From: Sphingomonas sp. 28-66-16 | GTDB lineage: Bacteria; Pseudomonadota; Alphaproteobacteria; Sphingomonadales; Sphingomonadaceae | DNA length: 64,000 nt | Reading direction: 5' to 3' | Assembly: GCA_002281485.1 (NCBI GenBank) | Contig: NCGF01000001.1 | Coordinates: forward strand, 124,001 to 188,000 | Part shown: piece by piece, positions 45,001-53,385 of the stretch | Layout of the letters: every line of letters starts with the position of its first letter | Numbering within the stretch: position 1 is the stretch's first letter | Notes under the pieces: model-generated | What the model was told of the DNA's origin: nothing | The model's input: the letters and a program-made list of their open reading frames with translations, nothing else | Databases searched by the model: none | Translations under genes and position numbers: made by a program

Positions 45001-48000
45001 CTACCCCGTCACCGCCACGACATTGTCGTCCGAGTTCCGATCGATATATTTGTTGTACGGATCGATCCCCGCAAAGCCCGGCTTCTTCTTCGACACCAGC
45101 GTGATCTTCTGCTCGCCCGATACCACCGGGCGGCGTTCGATCAGGTCGACGTCGCTCGCGCTGAACTTGCCGATGCCCGGCCTTGCCGCGAACAGCCCGA
45201 TATCGATCAGGTCGTCGAGCGGCGCCTTGGTTTCCTTGCCCTTGCCGTCGGCATAGAATTTGTCGCCTTTCACCGTCAGCACCGTCTGGTAACGGCCGTC
45301 GGCCAGCTTGGTGACCTTCGCCTCGGTCGCCTTCAGGTCCCAGATCGTGATCTTCTCGAACAGATCGCTGATCAACTGGCGTTCGCCATCGGTGCGCGCG
45401 AGCGATTTCAGGCCGTCGACCAGCACCAGCGAGCGGGCATAGGGCTGGCTCTTGAAGCGATACCGGTTGAGGATGCCGGCCAGCATCGCGTTGACGCGAT
45501 CTTCGCCGAGCCGGTCCTGCAGCAGGTACATCGCCACTGCCCCCTTGCGGTAGTGGATATAGCCCTGGTCCTCGACGCGTTCGAGCGGCAGTTCCTCGAT
45601 CGCCTCGGACCCGCGCGCGCGCAGATAATTGTCGAGCTCGTATTTCAGGAACCGGCGCATCTTATCTTCGCCGTACAGATGCTTCATCACCATCATCGCC
45701 GAATATTGCGCCATCGTCTCGACGAGCACGGTGCCGCCCTGCATGTCGGCGGAAATGATCTGGTGCGCCCAATATTGGTGGCCCAGTTCATGCGCCGTCA
45801 CATAGGTCACATAATCGATCGCATCCTTGTCGCGCGTGTCGGCGATGAAGCCGATCCGCTCGGAATAAGGAATCGTGCCGGCAAAGGATTGCGCGAAGGT
45901 CGCGTAGCCCGGAAATTCGATGATGCGCGCATAATCGAACTGATAGGGCCCGAAATTCGCCCGATAATAATCGAGGCTCAACTTCATCGCCCTGAGCATC
46001 ATATCGACATTGTAGCTGTGCTTGGGATCGTAATAGACCGTTGCCTTCACCCCGCCGCCCGCATCGACCGACTTTTGCGCATAGGCCGCCGACTGGACCG
46101 AGAAAAAGGCCAGGATCGGCGCGGTCGACACGAAATGCGCGGTCCGCCGGTCGCCCGTCGTCACGTCGGACACCTTCTTGCCCGGCGCGATCGGCGTCTG
46201 GTCGGCGGCGGTCGTCACGGTAATGTCGCTACGCACCCAATCGGCATTGGCGATATAGTTGCGCTGCTGTGCGGCGACATCCTCGAGCTTGGCCTTGCGC
46301 AGTTCGGCGGGCAGGCCGTATTTGCGGCGCTTGACCCGGTCCCGCAGCAGCGAATCGCGCGACATGCCAATCACCGGCGCAAAATCGAAATTGTTCAGGA
46401 AAGTGCCGTTCCGGACGATGCTGGTATCATCGCCCTGCGCACGGAAGCCGTGCTGCCAGTGCTCGGTTTTGAAGGTCAGGCTGCTCGTGGCGCCTGGCGC
46501 CAATGGCTGCGCGAAATGATAGATGCGATAGCGGTTTTCGGCATCGTTCATCGCCAATGTGGCACCGGGCACCTCGACATCGAGGATCTTGATGGTGCGT
46601 TCGCCAAAGCGAACATGGAGGTCGCTCAGCGGCGCACCCGTATCGTTGACCAACGCATAGCGCCCTGCCGCCTCCATCCGCTTCTGCGCCGGGTAAAGAT
46701 CGACCTTGAGCGTGATGTCGGTCGTCGACGGCTGTTTCAGCGTTTCATATTTGAGATATTTCTTCTCGTAATTCGCCTGGGCTTTCTCCAGGTCTTCGCG
46801 GGTCACATAATCGTTCAGGATGTTCATATTGTAGAAGATGAACACGCCCGACGCCGCCGCCGTGACCACGGCGACGCCAGCGATCAGCCCCGGCATCCCG
46901 TTCAACCGGCTCGGCATCCGCTTCAGCCGTGCCGAGAGCGACACCGCCGCCCCGCGCCGCCACAGCAGATGCGCGATCACCGCCAGAAGGAGCGCGATCG
47001 CGCCCCAATAAAGCCGCAGCCACCAGCCTGTCGCCCCGCCGACATTGTCGCCGTTCATGTCGGACAACCGGACAGTGCCGGTGCTGGCATAGGTGTAAAG
47101 CGGATGCTCGAAGCCGATATTGCCGAGCGTGATCGTCGCCACGAAATAGACGACCATCACCGCCCAGCCGACATATTTGTTGGGGCTGAGCGCCTGGACG
47201 AAGATCGCCAGCACCGCGATCAAGATCATGTCGACCGTGGTCGGTAGCAGATACCAGGCAAAATATTCGCCGAGCGCGAGGTCGGTCTGGCCACGGCTCA
47301 GCTGGATCAGCATCGCGGCGATCATCGAAATGACCAGCGTGGCGAACAACACCCCCGACACCGCCAGCGTCTTCGGTACCAGATAGGCCCAGTTGGGCAG
47401 CGAGGTCGCGTCGATGATCTCGTGCATCTTGCGTTCGCGATCGCGCCAGACGAGCTCGCCCGAATAATAGATCGCGATGATGATCGGGATGATCCCGAAC
47501 GAGCCGAACAGCACCTGCAGCATGGCAAAGGTCACCGGTCGCGCCGGCGTACCGTAAATTTCATTGGCGAAATACAGACCGCCGCCGGCATTGAACAACC
47601 CGACCAGCATCAGCACGAAAAATGCCGGGCTCTTGAAAACCTGCGCCATTTCGAAGCGGACGCGCGCCGCCAGCCGCGCCCGACCGGCTGTTTCGGGACG
47701 CGTCGGCGGCAAGGTGTCGACCACCAGCGGCGCGGTGGCGGCCAGTTTTGCCTCTCGCTTCGCCAGCTTCTTCAGCTTGCGCTTCGATACGCCGCGTTCG
47801 GCAAAGCTGAACCGGGCATAGGCGAGTGCCAACATCGCCACCGCCACCGCCAGCCAGATCACCCGGTTGGCGATCAGCATTCCCGTCAGCGGCGGGGTCA
47901 GCGTGTTCGATTCGGTCGCAGTCCAGTACCGCGTCACGGTCGAAAAGGCGGCGACGCCGAACGGTTCGACATAGCCCGCCCATTCGCGAAAATCGGGCTG

Positions 48001-48591
48001 GGTGCGGATCAAGCCGACGAAGACGAGATAGAGGACGAGGAAGACGACGACGCCGACATAGCTGTACATCATCGACCGGGTCATCGTGGCGACCGCGAAG
48101 AAGATCGCCGAAGTCAGCACGACATTGGGCAGCGCCATGACGACATAGGCAAAGGCATAATCGCCTAGCCGATTCGGCCCGAGCAATTCGGGATCGACCC
48201 AGGGCATCAGCGATCCGAGCCACATCGCCAGCGGCACCGCGAGAAAAGCGACGCACGCCGCCACCGTCGCGCCCACGAAGCGGGCGATCAGATAATCGAA
48301 CTTCGTCACCCGGGTCGATTTGACCATCGGGCCGAAGCCGCTCTCGTCGTCGCGCACGATCACGTTGGCGACGAAGGCGGTCGTCACGAACATGAAGAAC
48401 AGCGACATGATCAGGTGCGTCTGGACGATCGCGAACGGGCTGTTCTTGTGGACGTTGCCGCCGCTGCCGATCTGGATCTGCTCGACCGTCGCCGCGCCGA
48501 AGACCAGCAGGAAGAACAGGATCGAGACGACCCAGAAGACAGGATTGCGGAACTGATAGCGCAGTTCGAACGCGGCGATCTTGGCGAACAT
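45001..48591 (-). CDS. ABC-2 type permease fused to an M1-family aminopeptidase domain
   Basis: A 1196-residue protein. The N-terminal part (about residues 1-600) holds two ABC-2-like permease modules with about twelve helices in total (for example RYQFRNPVFWVVSILFFLL at 10-28 and a second module beginning VRFEMAQVFKSPAFFVLMLV). A last helix near 640 anchors a periplasmic M1 metallopeptidase-like domain (about 660-1196). Its zinc motif is VTAHELGHQYWAHQ (HEXXH at about 933-937), with a downstream Glu in LVETMAQYSAMM at the M1 spacing. Start ATG 48591 follows the ATPase gene by 13 bases. The pair may process and translocate a peptide; the substrate is unknown. Confidence 0.92.
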   Translation of the reverse strand: MFAKIAAFELRYQFRNPVFWVVSILFFLLVFGAATVEQIQIGSGGNVHKNSPFAIVQTHLIMSLFFMFVTTAFVANVIVRDDESGFGPMVKSTRVTKFDYLIARFVGATVAACVAFLAVPLAMWLGSLMPWVDPELLGPNRLGDYAFAYVVMALPNVVLTSAIFFAVATMTRSMMYSYVGVVVFLVLYLVFVGLIRTQPDFREWAGYVEPFGVAAFSTVTRYWTATESNTLTPPLTGMLIANRVIWLAVAVAMLALAYARFSFAERGVSKRKLKKLAKREAKLAATAPLVVDTLPPTRPETAGRARLAARVRFEMAQVFKSPAFFVLMLVGLFNAGGGLYFANEIYGTPARPVTFAMLQVLFGSFGIIPIIIAIYYSGELVWRDRERKMHEIIDATSLPNWAYLVPKTLAVSGVLFATLVISMIAAMLIQLSRGQTDLALGEYFAWYLLPTTVDMILIAVLAIFVQALSPNKYVGWAVMVVYFVATITLGNIGFEHPLYTYASTGTVRLSDMNGDNVGGATGWWLRLYWGAIALLLAVIAHLLWRRGAAVSLSARLKRMPSRLNGMPGLIAGVAVVTAAASGVFIFYNMNILNDYVTREDLEKAQANYEKKYLKYETLKQPSTTDITLKVDLYPAQKRMEAAGRYALVNDTGAPLSDLHVRFGERTIKILDVEVPGATLAMNDAENRYRIYHFAQPLAPGATSSLTFKTEHWQHGFRAQGDDTSIVRNGTFLNNFDFAPVIGMSRDSLLRDRVKRRKYGLPAELRKAKLEDVAAQQRNYIANADWVRSDITVTTAADQTPIAPGKKVSDVTTGDRRTAHFVSTAPILAFFSVQSAAYAQKSVDAGGGVKATVYYDPKHSYNVDMMLRAMKLSLDYYRANFGPYQFDYARIIEFPGYATFAQSFAGTIPYSERIGFIADTRDKDAIDYVTYVTAHELGHQYWAHQIISADMQGGTVLVETMAQYSAMMVMKHLYGEDKMRRFLKYELDNYLRARGSEAIEELPLERVEDQGYIHYRKGAVAMYLLQDRLGEDRVNAMLAGILNRYRFKSQPYARSLVLVDGLKSLARTDGERQLISDLFEKITIWDLKATEAKVTKLADGRYQTVLTVKGDKFYADGKGKETKAPLDDLIDIGLFAARPGIGKFSASDVDLIERRPVVSGEQKITLVSKKKPGFAGIDPYNKYIDRNSDDNVVAVTG

Positions 48592-48604
48592 CGGCGCGCT
48601 CCCC

Positions 48605-49498
48605 TTAGGCGGCTTGCGCAGCGGGGGCGCGTCGCGATCGCGCGAGCGTCGAGAAATAGACGTCCTCGAGCCCGCCCTCGACGGCGGTGAAGCCATTGCC
48701 GGGATCGGTGTCCGACAGGACGTGGATGATCGTCCGCCCGGCGAACAGCCGCGTCGAGATGACTTCGTGCGCGGCGGCATGATCGGCCATCTGGTCGCGC
48801 TCGATCGTCTTGGCCCAGACCGTCCCGCGCGAGCGGTCGATCAGGTCGAGCGGTGCGCCTTCGAGCTGGATCCTGCCCGCCGCCAGCACCGCCATACGCG
48901 GACAGAGATCGGCGACGTCATCGACGATGTGGGTCGACAGGATCACCACGACATTGTCGCCGATCTCGGCGAGCAGGTTGAGGAATCGGTTGCGCTCCTC
49001 GGGATCGAGCCCTGCGGTGGGCTCGTCGACGATGATCAGTTCGGGATTGCCGATCAGCGCCTGGGCGATCCCGAAACGCTGGCGCATGCCGCCCGAAAAG
49101 CCGGCAATCGCCTTCTTGCGGACATTCCAGAGATTGGTCTGGTTGAGCAGGGTCTCTACCGTTTCCTTGCGCTCGCGCGCCGAAGCGATGCCTTTGAGCA
49201 CCGCCATGTGATCGAGCATGTCATAAGCCGAGACGCGCGGGTAGACGCCGAAATCCTGCGGCAGATAGCCGAGCCGCTCGCGCAGTTTTTCGGGATCGGC
49301 GATCACGTCGATGTCGCCGAAGCGGATGCTGCCCGATGTCGGCGTCTGCAGCGTCGCGACGGTGCGCATCAGCGTCGATTTGCCCGCCCCGTTGGGGCCG
49401 AGCAGACCGTACATCCCGGTCGGGATCGACAGGCTGACGTCATCGAGCGCCCGCGTCCCGTTCGGATAAACATGGGTTACATGGTTGAGTTCGAGCAT
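48605..49498 (-). CDS. ABC transporter ATP-binding protein partnering the permease-peptidase
   Basis: A 297-residue ATPase with Walker A LLGPNGAGKSTLMRTVATL (about residues 33-51), ABC signature FSGGMRQRFGIAQALIG, and Walker B LIIVDEPTAGLDPEERNRFL. The C-terminal part (about 215-297) contains a regulatory extension with VLSDTDPGNGFTAVEGGLED. ATG 49498 follows GGGGGAAAAG; a frame to 49534 would start in the candidate operator. The permease-peptidase gene follows after 13 bases. Confidence 0.94.
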   Translation of the reverse strand: MLELNHVTHVYPNGTRALDDVSLSIPTGMYGLLGPNGAGKSTLMRTVATLQTPTSGSIRFGDIDVIADPEKLRERLGYLPQDFGVYPRVSAYDMLDHMAVLKGIASARERKETVETLLNQTNLWNVRKKAIAGFSGGMRQRFGIAQALIGNPELIIVDEPTAGLDPEERNRFLNLLAEIGDNVVVILSTHIVDDVADLCPRMAVLAAGRIQLEGAPLDLIDRSRGTVWAKTIERDQMADHAAAHEVISTRLFAGRTIIHVLSDTDPGNGFTAVEGGLEDVYFSTLARSRRAPAAQAA

Positions 49499-49530
49499 CT
49501 TTTCCCCCGGACCGGCGATGCCGGCAACAT

Positions 49531-49541
49531 ACACGGTGTGT
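49531..49541. promoter_or_regulatory. Palindrome upstream of the ABC-peptidase operon, possible operator
   Basis: ACAC-GGT-GTGT is an interrupted palindrome 33-43 bases before the ATPase start. Sites of this kind are recognised by TetR-family repressors, but no regulator gene lies within the window near it. Confidence 0.3.
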
Positions 49542-49610
49542 TAGCGCAGTAAAGCGGAATGGCGGTGCCGCCGCGTCCGCATCGCAGGTGGCAGTCACCA
49601 ACGCCGTCGG

Positions 49611-49796
49611 TCAGCGCCTGGGGCAGCTTTTGCGCCGCGTCGCCACGGGCATCAGCGCGAGGAGCGACGGCGCGATCGCGAGCATCACGATCCCGCTCGT
49701 CGCGTCATGCCCCACCAGCCAGAGATACAAACCGATCAGAGTCACGAATCCTGCCGTGATGCCGATGATGGTCGCCGTCATGCCCGCTGACATCAT
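49611..49796 (-). CDS. 61-residue two-helix membrane protein
   Basis: A small gene starting ATGATG (49796 or 49793) after a strong Shine-Dalgarno sequence, GGGAGGA. The product has two hydrophobic helices (about residues 6-24 and 30-48) and a basic C-terminus RRKSCPRR. It is upstream of the ABC-peptidase operon on the same strand and downstream of the iron-sulfur fusion gene, with its own possible promoter. No family is recognised. The strong ribosome site and membrane-type composition are the reasons for calling it. Confidence 0.65.
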   Translation of the reverse strand: MMSAGMTATIIGITAGFVTLIGLYLWLVGHDATSGIVMLAIAPSLLALMPVATRRKSCPRR

Positions 49797-49841
49797 GTCC
49801 TCCCGATGTCTATTACCCATTACCAAAAGTCATGTTGAGCT

Positions 49842-49870
49842 GACATAGACCAAGGTCCGGCGGATGTCAA
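49842..49870 (-). promoter_or_regulatory. Candidate promoter of the 61-residue membrane protein gene
   Basis: On the minus strand, a perfect -35 TTGACA (49870-49865) is followed after 17 bases by TATGTC, a weak -10. An interrupted palindrome ATGT-N7-ACAT (49832-49846) overlaps the -10, as an operator might. The downstream gene starts about 46 bases later. Confidence 0.35.
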
Positions 49871-49903
49871 GCGACCCTGACTTGCGCGCCGGGCATCGCC
49901 CGC

Positions 49904-51880
49904 TCAGCTCTTGAAGCCGATCCTGCGGTGCGTCCCGTCACAATAGGGCTTGTTGGCGGAGCCACCGCAGCGGCACAGCCAGACCGAGGTCACCCGGTCG
50001 AAGGTCCGCCCGGTCCCTGCGCACATTTCGAGATTGCCGGTCACCGCGAGCGGCCCGTCGCGCTGCGGCTCGATCATCAGCGGCCCGTTGCGCACCGTCA
50101 GCGGTTGCGACTCCTGGGTTGCCGGCTCGCCGGTTGCCTCAAAGCCGATGCCGGTGTGACTGCCGTCGCAGAACGGCTTGTTCCTCGAGGCACCGCAGCG
50201 GCACAAGGTCGCGCGATAGCCGATCCTTTCGCCCGCCAGCACCATATCGGCGCGCACCCCGATCGGCCCGTTTTCGCGGAGCTGGACGAGGTTGACCGGT
50301 GGCGCCTGCTCCTCGCTGCCGCCGTCATGCCGGCGATACTGGATCGCCCCCGACGGACACATATGCGCGACCGTGACCAGCCCTTCGGTACTGGTGGCAT
50401 CGGGATCGATCCACGGCCCCTCGACATTGGCCTTGAACACCGCCGGCTGGCTCAGCACGCAGTGGCGCGCATGGATGCAGCGGTCGCCATCGAAGATCAG
50501 GTCGATCGTCTCGCCGGCGACGATCTCGGCGCCTTCGGCGGCCACTTCGGGCGGAGGCACAGCCGGGTCCGCCGCCGCGGTCTCTGGCACGGGCGGGGAT
50601 GTCACTCCGGCCGCCGGTTGGATCGTGGCAATGATCGTCGTCGCCAGCCGGCCGGCGAGATGGTCGAGACCGGCCGCGGTCGCTTCGGCAAGATCGGCGA
50701 GCGGTTCGTGCCTGGCCGCCAGCGCGCTGGCCTTGGCCGCGATCTCGCGCAGTCGCTCAACGAGGACGGGGACCGCGCCGGCCGCAGCGGGCAGCGCCGC
50801 CGCCGATCGCAGCGTGGCGAAGCTGAGCCCGGCGGTGCAGCCGGGATGATCGGGGCTGGCGGGCAGCGCCGTCAGCCTTTCGGCGACCGGCGTCAGGATG
50901 CGCATCAATTCGATGGCGGCGTTGACGAGCCCGCGCTGTGCCTCGCGATCGACCCCGGCATAGCTCAGCGCGAGGCAACGGACGCTGTGATTGTAGATCG
51001 CGTTGCCGATGTCGAGCAGGCTCGCGGCCGGCTCGGCATTCACCCACATCTTGCCTTCGGGCAGCGGCGGCTTGCGCATCACCGGGTTGTGCGCGGCGGC
51101 GCGGCCAGGCTTGAAGGCCGGCCGGGCGACGAGCAATGCCTGATAGTCGGTGCGGATTCGCAGGAAGCGCTGGAAGTGGGAGCCTTCCTCATCGGGATCC
51201 GATCCCTCGCCCTGCGTGACGATCGCGTCGATCGCGTCGATCGCGCTCTTGACGCACCGCACCACCGTCAGATTGGGCAGGCGGACGACATCGGGGCTGA
51301 TCTGGTGGGCTTCGTCGCCGACGAACAGCGCGTCCTCCCCCAGCTTTTCGGCGAGGCCGCGAATGCCGTCTTCGATCGCCTTGTAGAGCGCCCCGACGGT
51401 CGGATAGTCCATCGTCGCCGACATCAGCCGGTCGGGCGCGAGCGCGCGGGTATAGCGGTGATCGGGCGCAAAGCCCTCGCCATCGGCGATCTCGATGCTT
51501 TCGGGCCGTTCGAGATAGATGAAATGATCGAGCGTTTCGACGTTGAACGGCGCGAGCTTCACGACCACGCCGGCCGGATGATAGCCCGGCGCGACCGGGA
51601 AATTCTGGCGCCCGAAATGCGCCGGCGCGCCCAATGCCGACAAGATGTTCGAGACGATCGCGAGATGCGCCATCTCCTCGATCGCGACATCGAGAATGTC
51701 GCTGCGCCAGCGCCGGATCGCGACGAGTTCGGCCTCGGTCAGATCCTCGTCGAGCGAGTCCTTGAGGCTGAACATCGCATAGAGATAGCAGCACATCAGA
51801 TTGTGCTCGATCTCCGCCGCCTCGAACAACACGCCCCATAATTGCTCGCGCGAGGCGGGAACGGGAAGCTGGTCGGCCAT
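49904..51880 (-). CDS. Ferritin-like / ferredoxin / double CDGSH iron-sulfur fusion protein
   Basis: A 658-residue, apparently cytoplasmic protein with several iron-binding modules. The N-terminal ferritin-like domain (about residues 10-230) has di-iron-type ligands in EIEHNLMCCYLYAM and VAIEEMAHLAIV, as in VioB-related proteins. A linker of Ala-rich helices extends to about 455. A ferredoxin-like Fer4_19 domain (about 462-530) has three Cys, in RCIHARHCVLSQPAVF and VAHMCPSGAIQY. Two CDGSH motifs follow: LCRCGASRNKPFCDGSH (about residue 575) and LCRCGGSANKPYCDGTH (about residue 645), each with the three-Cys/one-His set for a 2Fe-2S cluster. ATG 51880 begins before the first helix. The function is unknown. 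It is followed by a small membrane-protein gene. Confidence 0.9.
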   Translation of the reverse strand: MADQLPVPASREQLWGVLFEAAEIEHNLMCCYLYAMFSLKDSLDEDLTEAELVAIRRWRSDILDVAIEEMAHLAIVSNILSALGAPAHFGRQNFPVAPGYHPAGVVVKLAPFNVETLDHFIYLERPESIEIADGEGFAPDHRYTRALAPDRLMSATMDYPTVGALYKAIEDGIRGLAEKLGEDALFVGDEAHQISPDVVRLPNLTVVRCVKSAIDAIDAIVTQGEGSDPDEEGSHFQRFLRIRTDYQALLVARPAFKPGRAAAHNPVMRKPPLPEGKMWVNAEPAASLLDIGNAIYNHSVRCLALSYAGVDREAQRGLVNAAIELMRILTPVAERLTALPASPDHPGCTAGLSFATLRSAAALPAAAGAVPVLVERLREIAAKASALAARHEPLADLAEATAAGLDHLAGRLATTIIATIQPAAGVTSPPVPETAAADPAVPPPEVAAEGAEIVAGETIDLIFDGDRCIHARHCVLSQPAVFKANVEGPWIDPDATSTEGLVTVAHMCPSGAIQYRRHDGGSEEQAPPVNLVQLRENGPIGVRADMVLAGERIGYRATLCRCGASRNKPFCDGSHTGIGFEATGEPATQESQPLTVRNGPLMIEPQRDGPLAVTGNLEMCAGTGRTFDRVTSVWLCRCGGSANKPYCDGTHRRIGFKS

Positions 51881-51897
51881 GGCGGAAGCGCTTTCGA

Positions 51898-53385
51898 TCA
51901 GGGGGTGGGGACGGTTTTCTCGTCGGCCTTGTCGGCCCGGCGTATCGGGAACGGCGCGTCCTGCCAGCCGCCACCGAGCGCCTTGAACAGGCTGATCTGG
52001 GCATCGGCAACCGCGGCATCGGCCTGCGCCCGCGCGGCACGCGCGGTCGCACGGTCGCGCTCGGCATCGATCAGCTGAAGGAAACTGTCGGCGCCGTTGT
52101 CGAAGCGCAGCCGCGACAGCCGCGCCGCCTCGCTGCTCGACGTTTCGGCGCGCGCCAGCGCCGATTGGCGATCAAGCGCCCCGGCATAGCGGGCGAGCGC
52201 CTGCTCGGTTTCGCGCAGCGCCGTCAGGACCGTGCCGTCGAACCGCGCGAGCGAGGCCTCCGCCCCTGCCCTTGCCTGCCTGATCCGCGCGCGGGCGATC
52301 GTCTGGTTGGGCAGGCTCCAAGAAATCAGCGGGCCGACCGAATAGTTGACCGAGCTCGACTTTAACAACTGGCTGCCGCGCGTCGCGTTGAGGCCGATCC
52401 CTCCCGCAAGCGTGATCGACGGGTAGAGATCGGCGACGGCAATGCCGATCCGCGCCGTATCGGCCGCCAGCGTGCGTTCGGCGGCGCGGACATCGGGCCG
52501 CCGCGCGAGCAGGGCAGCGCCATCGCCCGCCGGGATCACCGTGGAGAGCTGCGGCGGCCGGGTGCAGTTGGCGGCGTCGCCATCGATTTCGGCCGGCGGG
52601 CGCCCGGTCAGCGTCGCCAGGGCATAGAGCGCCGCGCGCCGCTCGGCCTCGAAGCCCGGCAGCTGCGCCTGCGTCTGCGCGAGCAACACATCGGCGCGCT
52701 CGACGTCGCGTCGCGTGCCTCGTCCGGCGTCGAACAAGGTCCGCGTCAGCCCCATCGTCTTCTGCTGGAGATCGACCGTCTCGCGCGCCACGGCCAGCTG
52801 GGCGGCGTTCGAGCATGCCGTGACATACGCGCTCGCCGTCTCCGCAGCGACCGACACCCGGGCGGCATCGAGCTGCGCCGCCGAGGCTTCGACGTCGCCG
52901 CGCCCCGCCTCGATTGCCCGCGTCACCCCCCCGAACAGGTCGAGCTCGTAGGAAACGTCGAAGCCGAGCTTGAACAGGTCGAACTGAAAGGTCTGCGGAT
53001 TGCCGGCGGCACCGCCGCCGAACGCCGCCGCGCTGGCGCTGTTGGCCTGCTGCCGGTTATAGGATGCGCTCAGATCGGTCGAGGGCAGCCGCGCGCCCTT
53101 CTGCTCGGAAAGCACCGCGCGCGCGCGCGTCAGATTGGCGGCGGCTTCGCGGATGTCGGTGTTATGGGCGAGCGCCTCCTGAATCAGCCGGTCGAGCACC
53201 GGATCCTGATAAAGCTGCCACCAGTGATCCGGCAGGCTCGCGGCATTGGCGGCGCTTTGGGCGCGCGCCGCCTCAAGCAGCGCGCCGGTCGCGGCCGCCG
53301 GCGTCGTGGGATGCTTGTAATCGGGCCCCACCACGCAACCCGAAAGCGCCAACGATGCCGCCGCGACAAGAGTGAGCTTTCTCAT
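51898..53385 (-). CDS. RND efflux outer-membrane lipoprotein (NodT/OprM family)
   Basis: A 495-residue TolC-type channel. The N-terminus has a lipobox, LALSGCVVGPDYKHP, so it is lipid-anchored in the outer membrane. Two tandem OEP repeats (about residues 75-265 and 290-475) include DTDIREAAANLTRARAVLSE and SLPNQTIARARIRQARAGAE. The ATG at 53385 overlaps the stop of the RND pump gene (ATGA). The C-terminus ends with a charged tail after the second repeat. It completes the tripartite efflux unit. Confidence 0.95.
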   Translation of the reverse strand: MRKLTLVAAASLALSGCVVGPDYKHPTTPAAATGALLEAARAQSAANAASLPDHWWQLYQDPVLDRLIQEALAHNTDIREAAANLTRARAVLSEQKGARLPSTDLSASYNRQQANSASAAAFGGGAAGNPQTFQFDLFKLGFDVSYELDLFGGVTRAIEAGRGDVEASAAQLDAARVSVAAETASAYVTACSNAAQLAVARETVDLQQKTMGLTRTLFDAGRGTRRDVERADVLLAQTQAQLPGFEAERRAALYALATLTGRPPAEIDGDAANCTRPPQLSTVIPAGDGAALLARRPDVRAAERTLAADTARIGIAVADLYPSITLAGGIGLNATRGSQLLKSSSVNYSVGPLISWSLPNQTIARARIRQARAGAEASLARFDGTVLTALRETEQALARYAGALDRQSALARAETSSSEAARLSRLRFDNGADSFLQLIDAERDRATARAARAQADAAVADAQISLFKALGGGWQDAPFPIRRADKADEKTVPTP

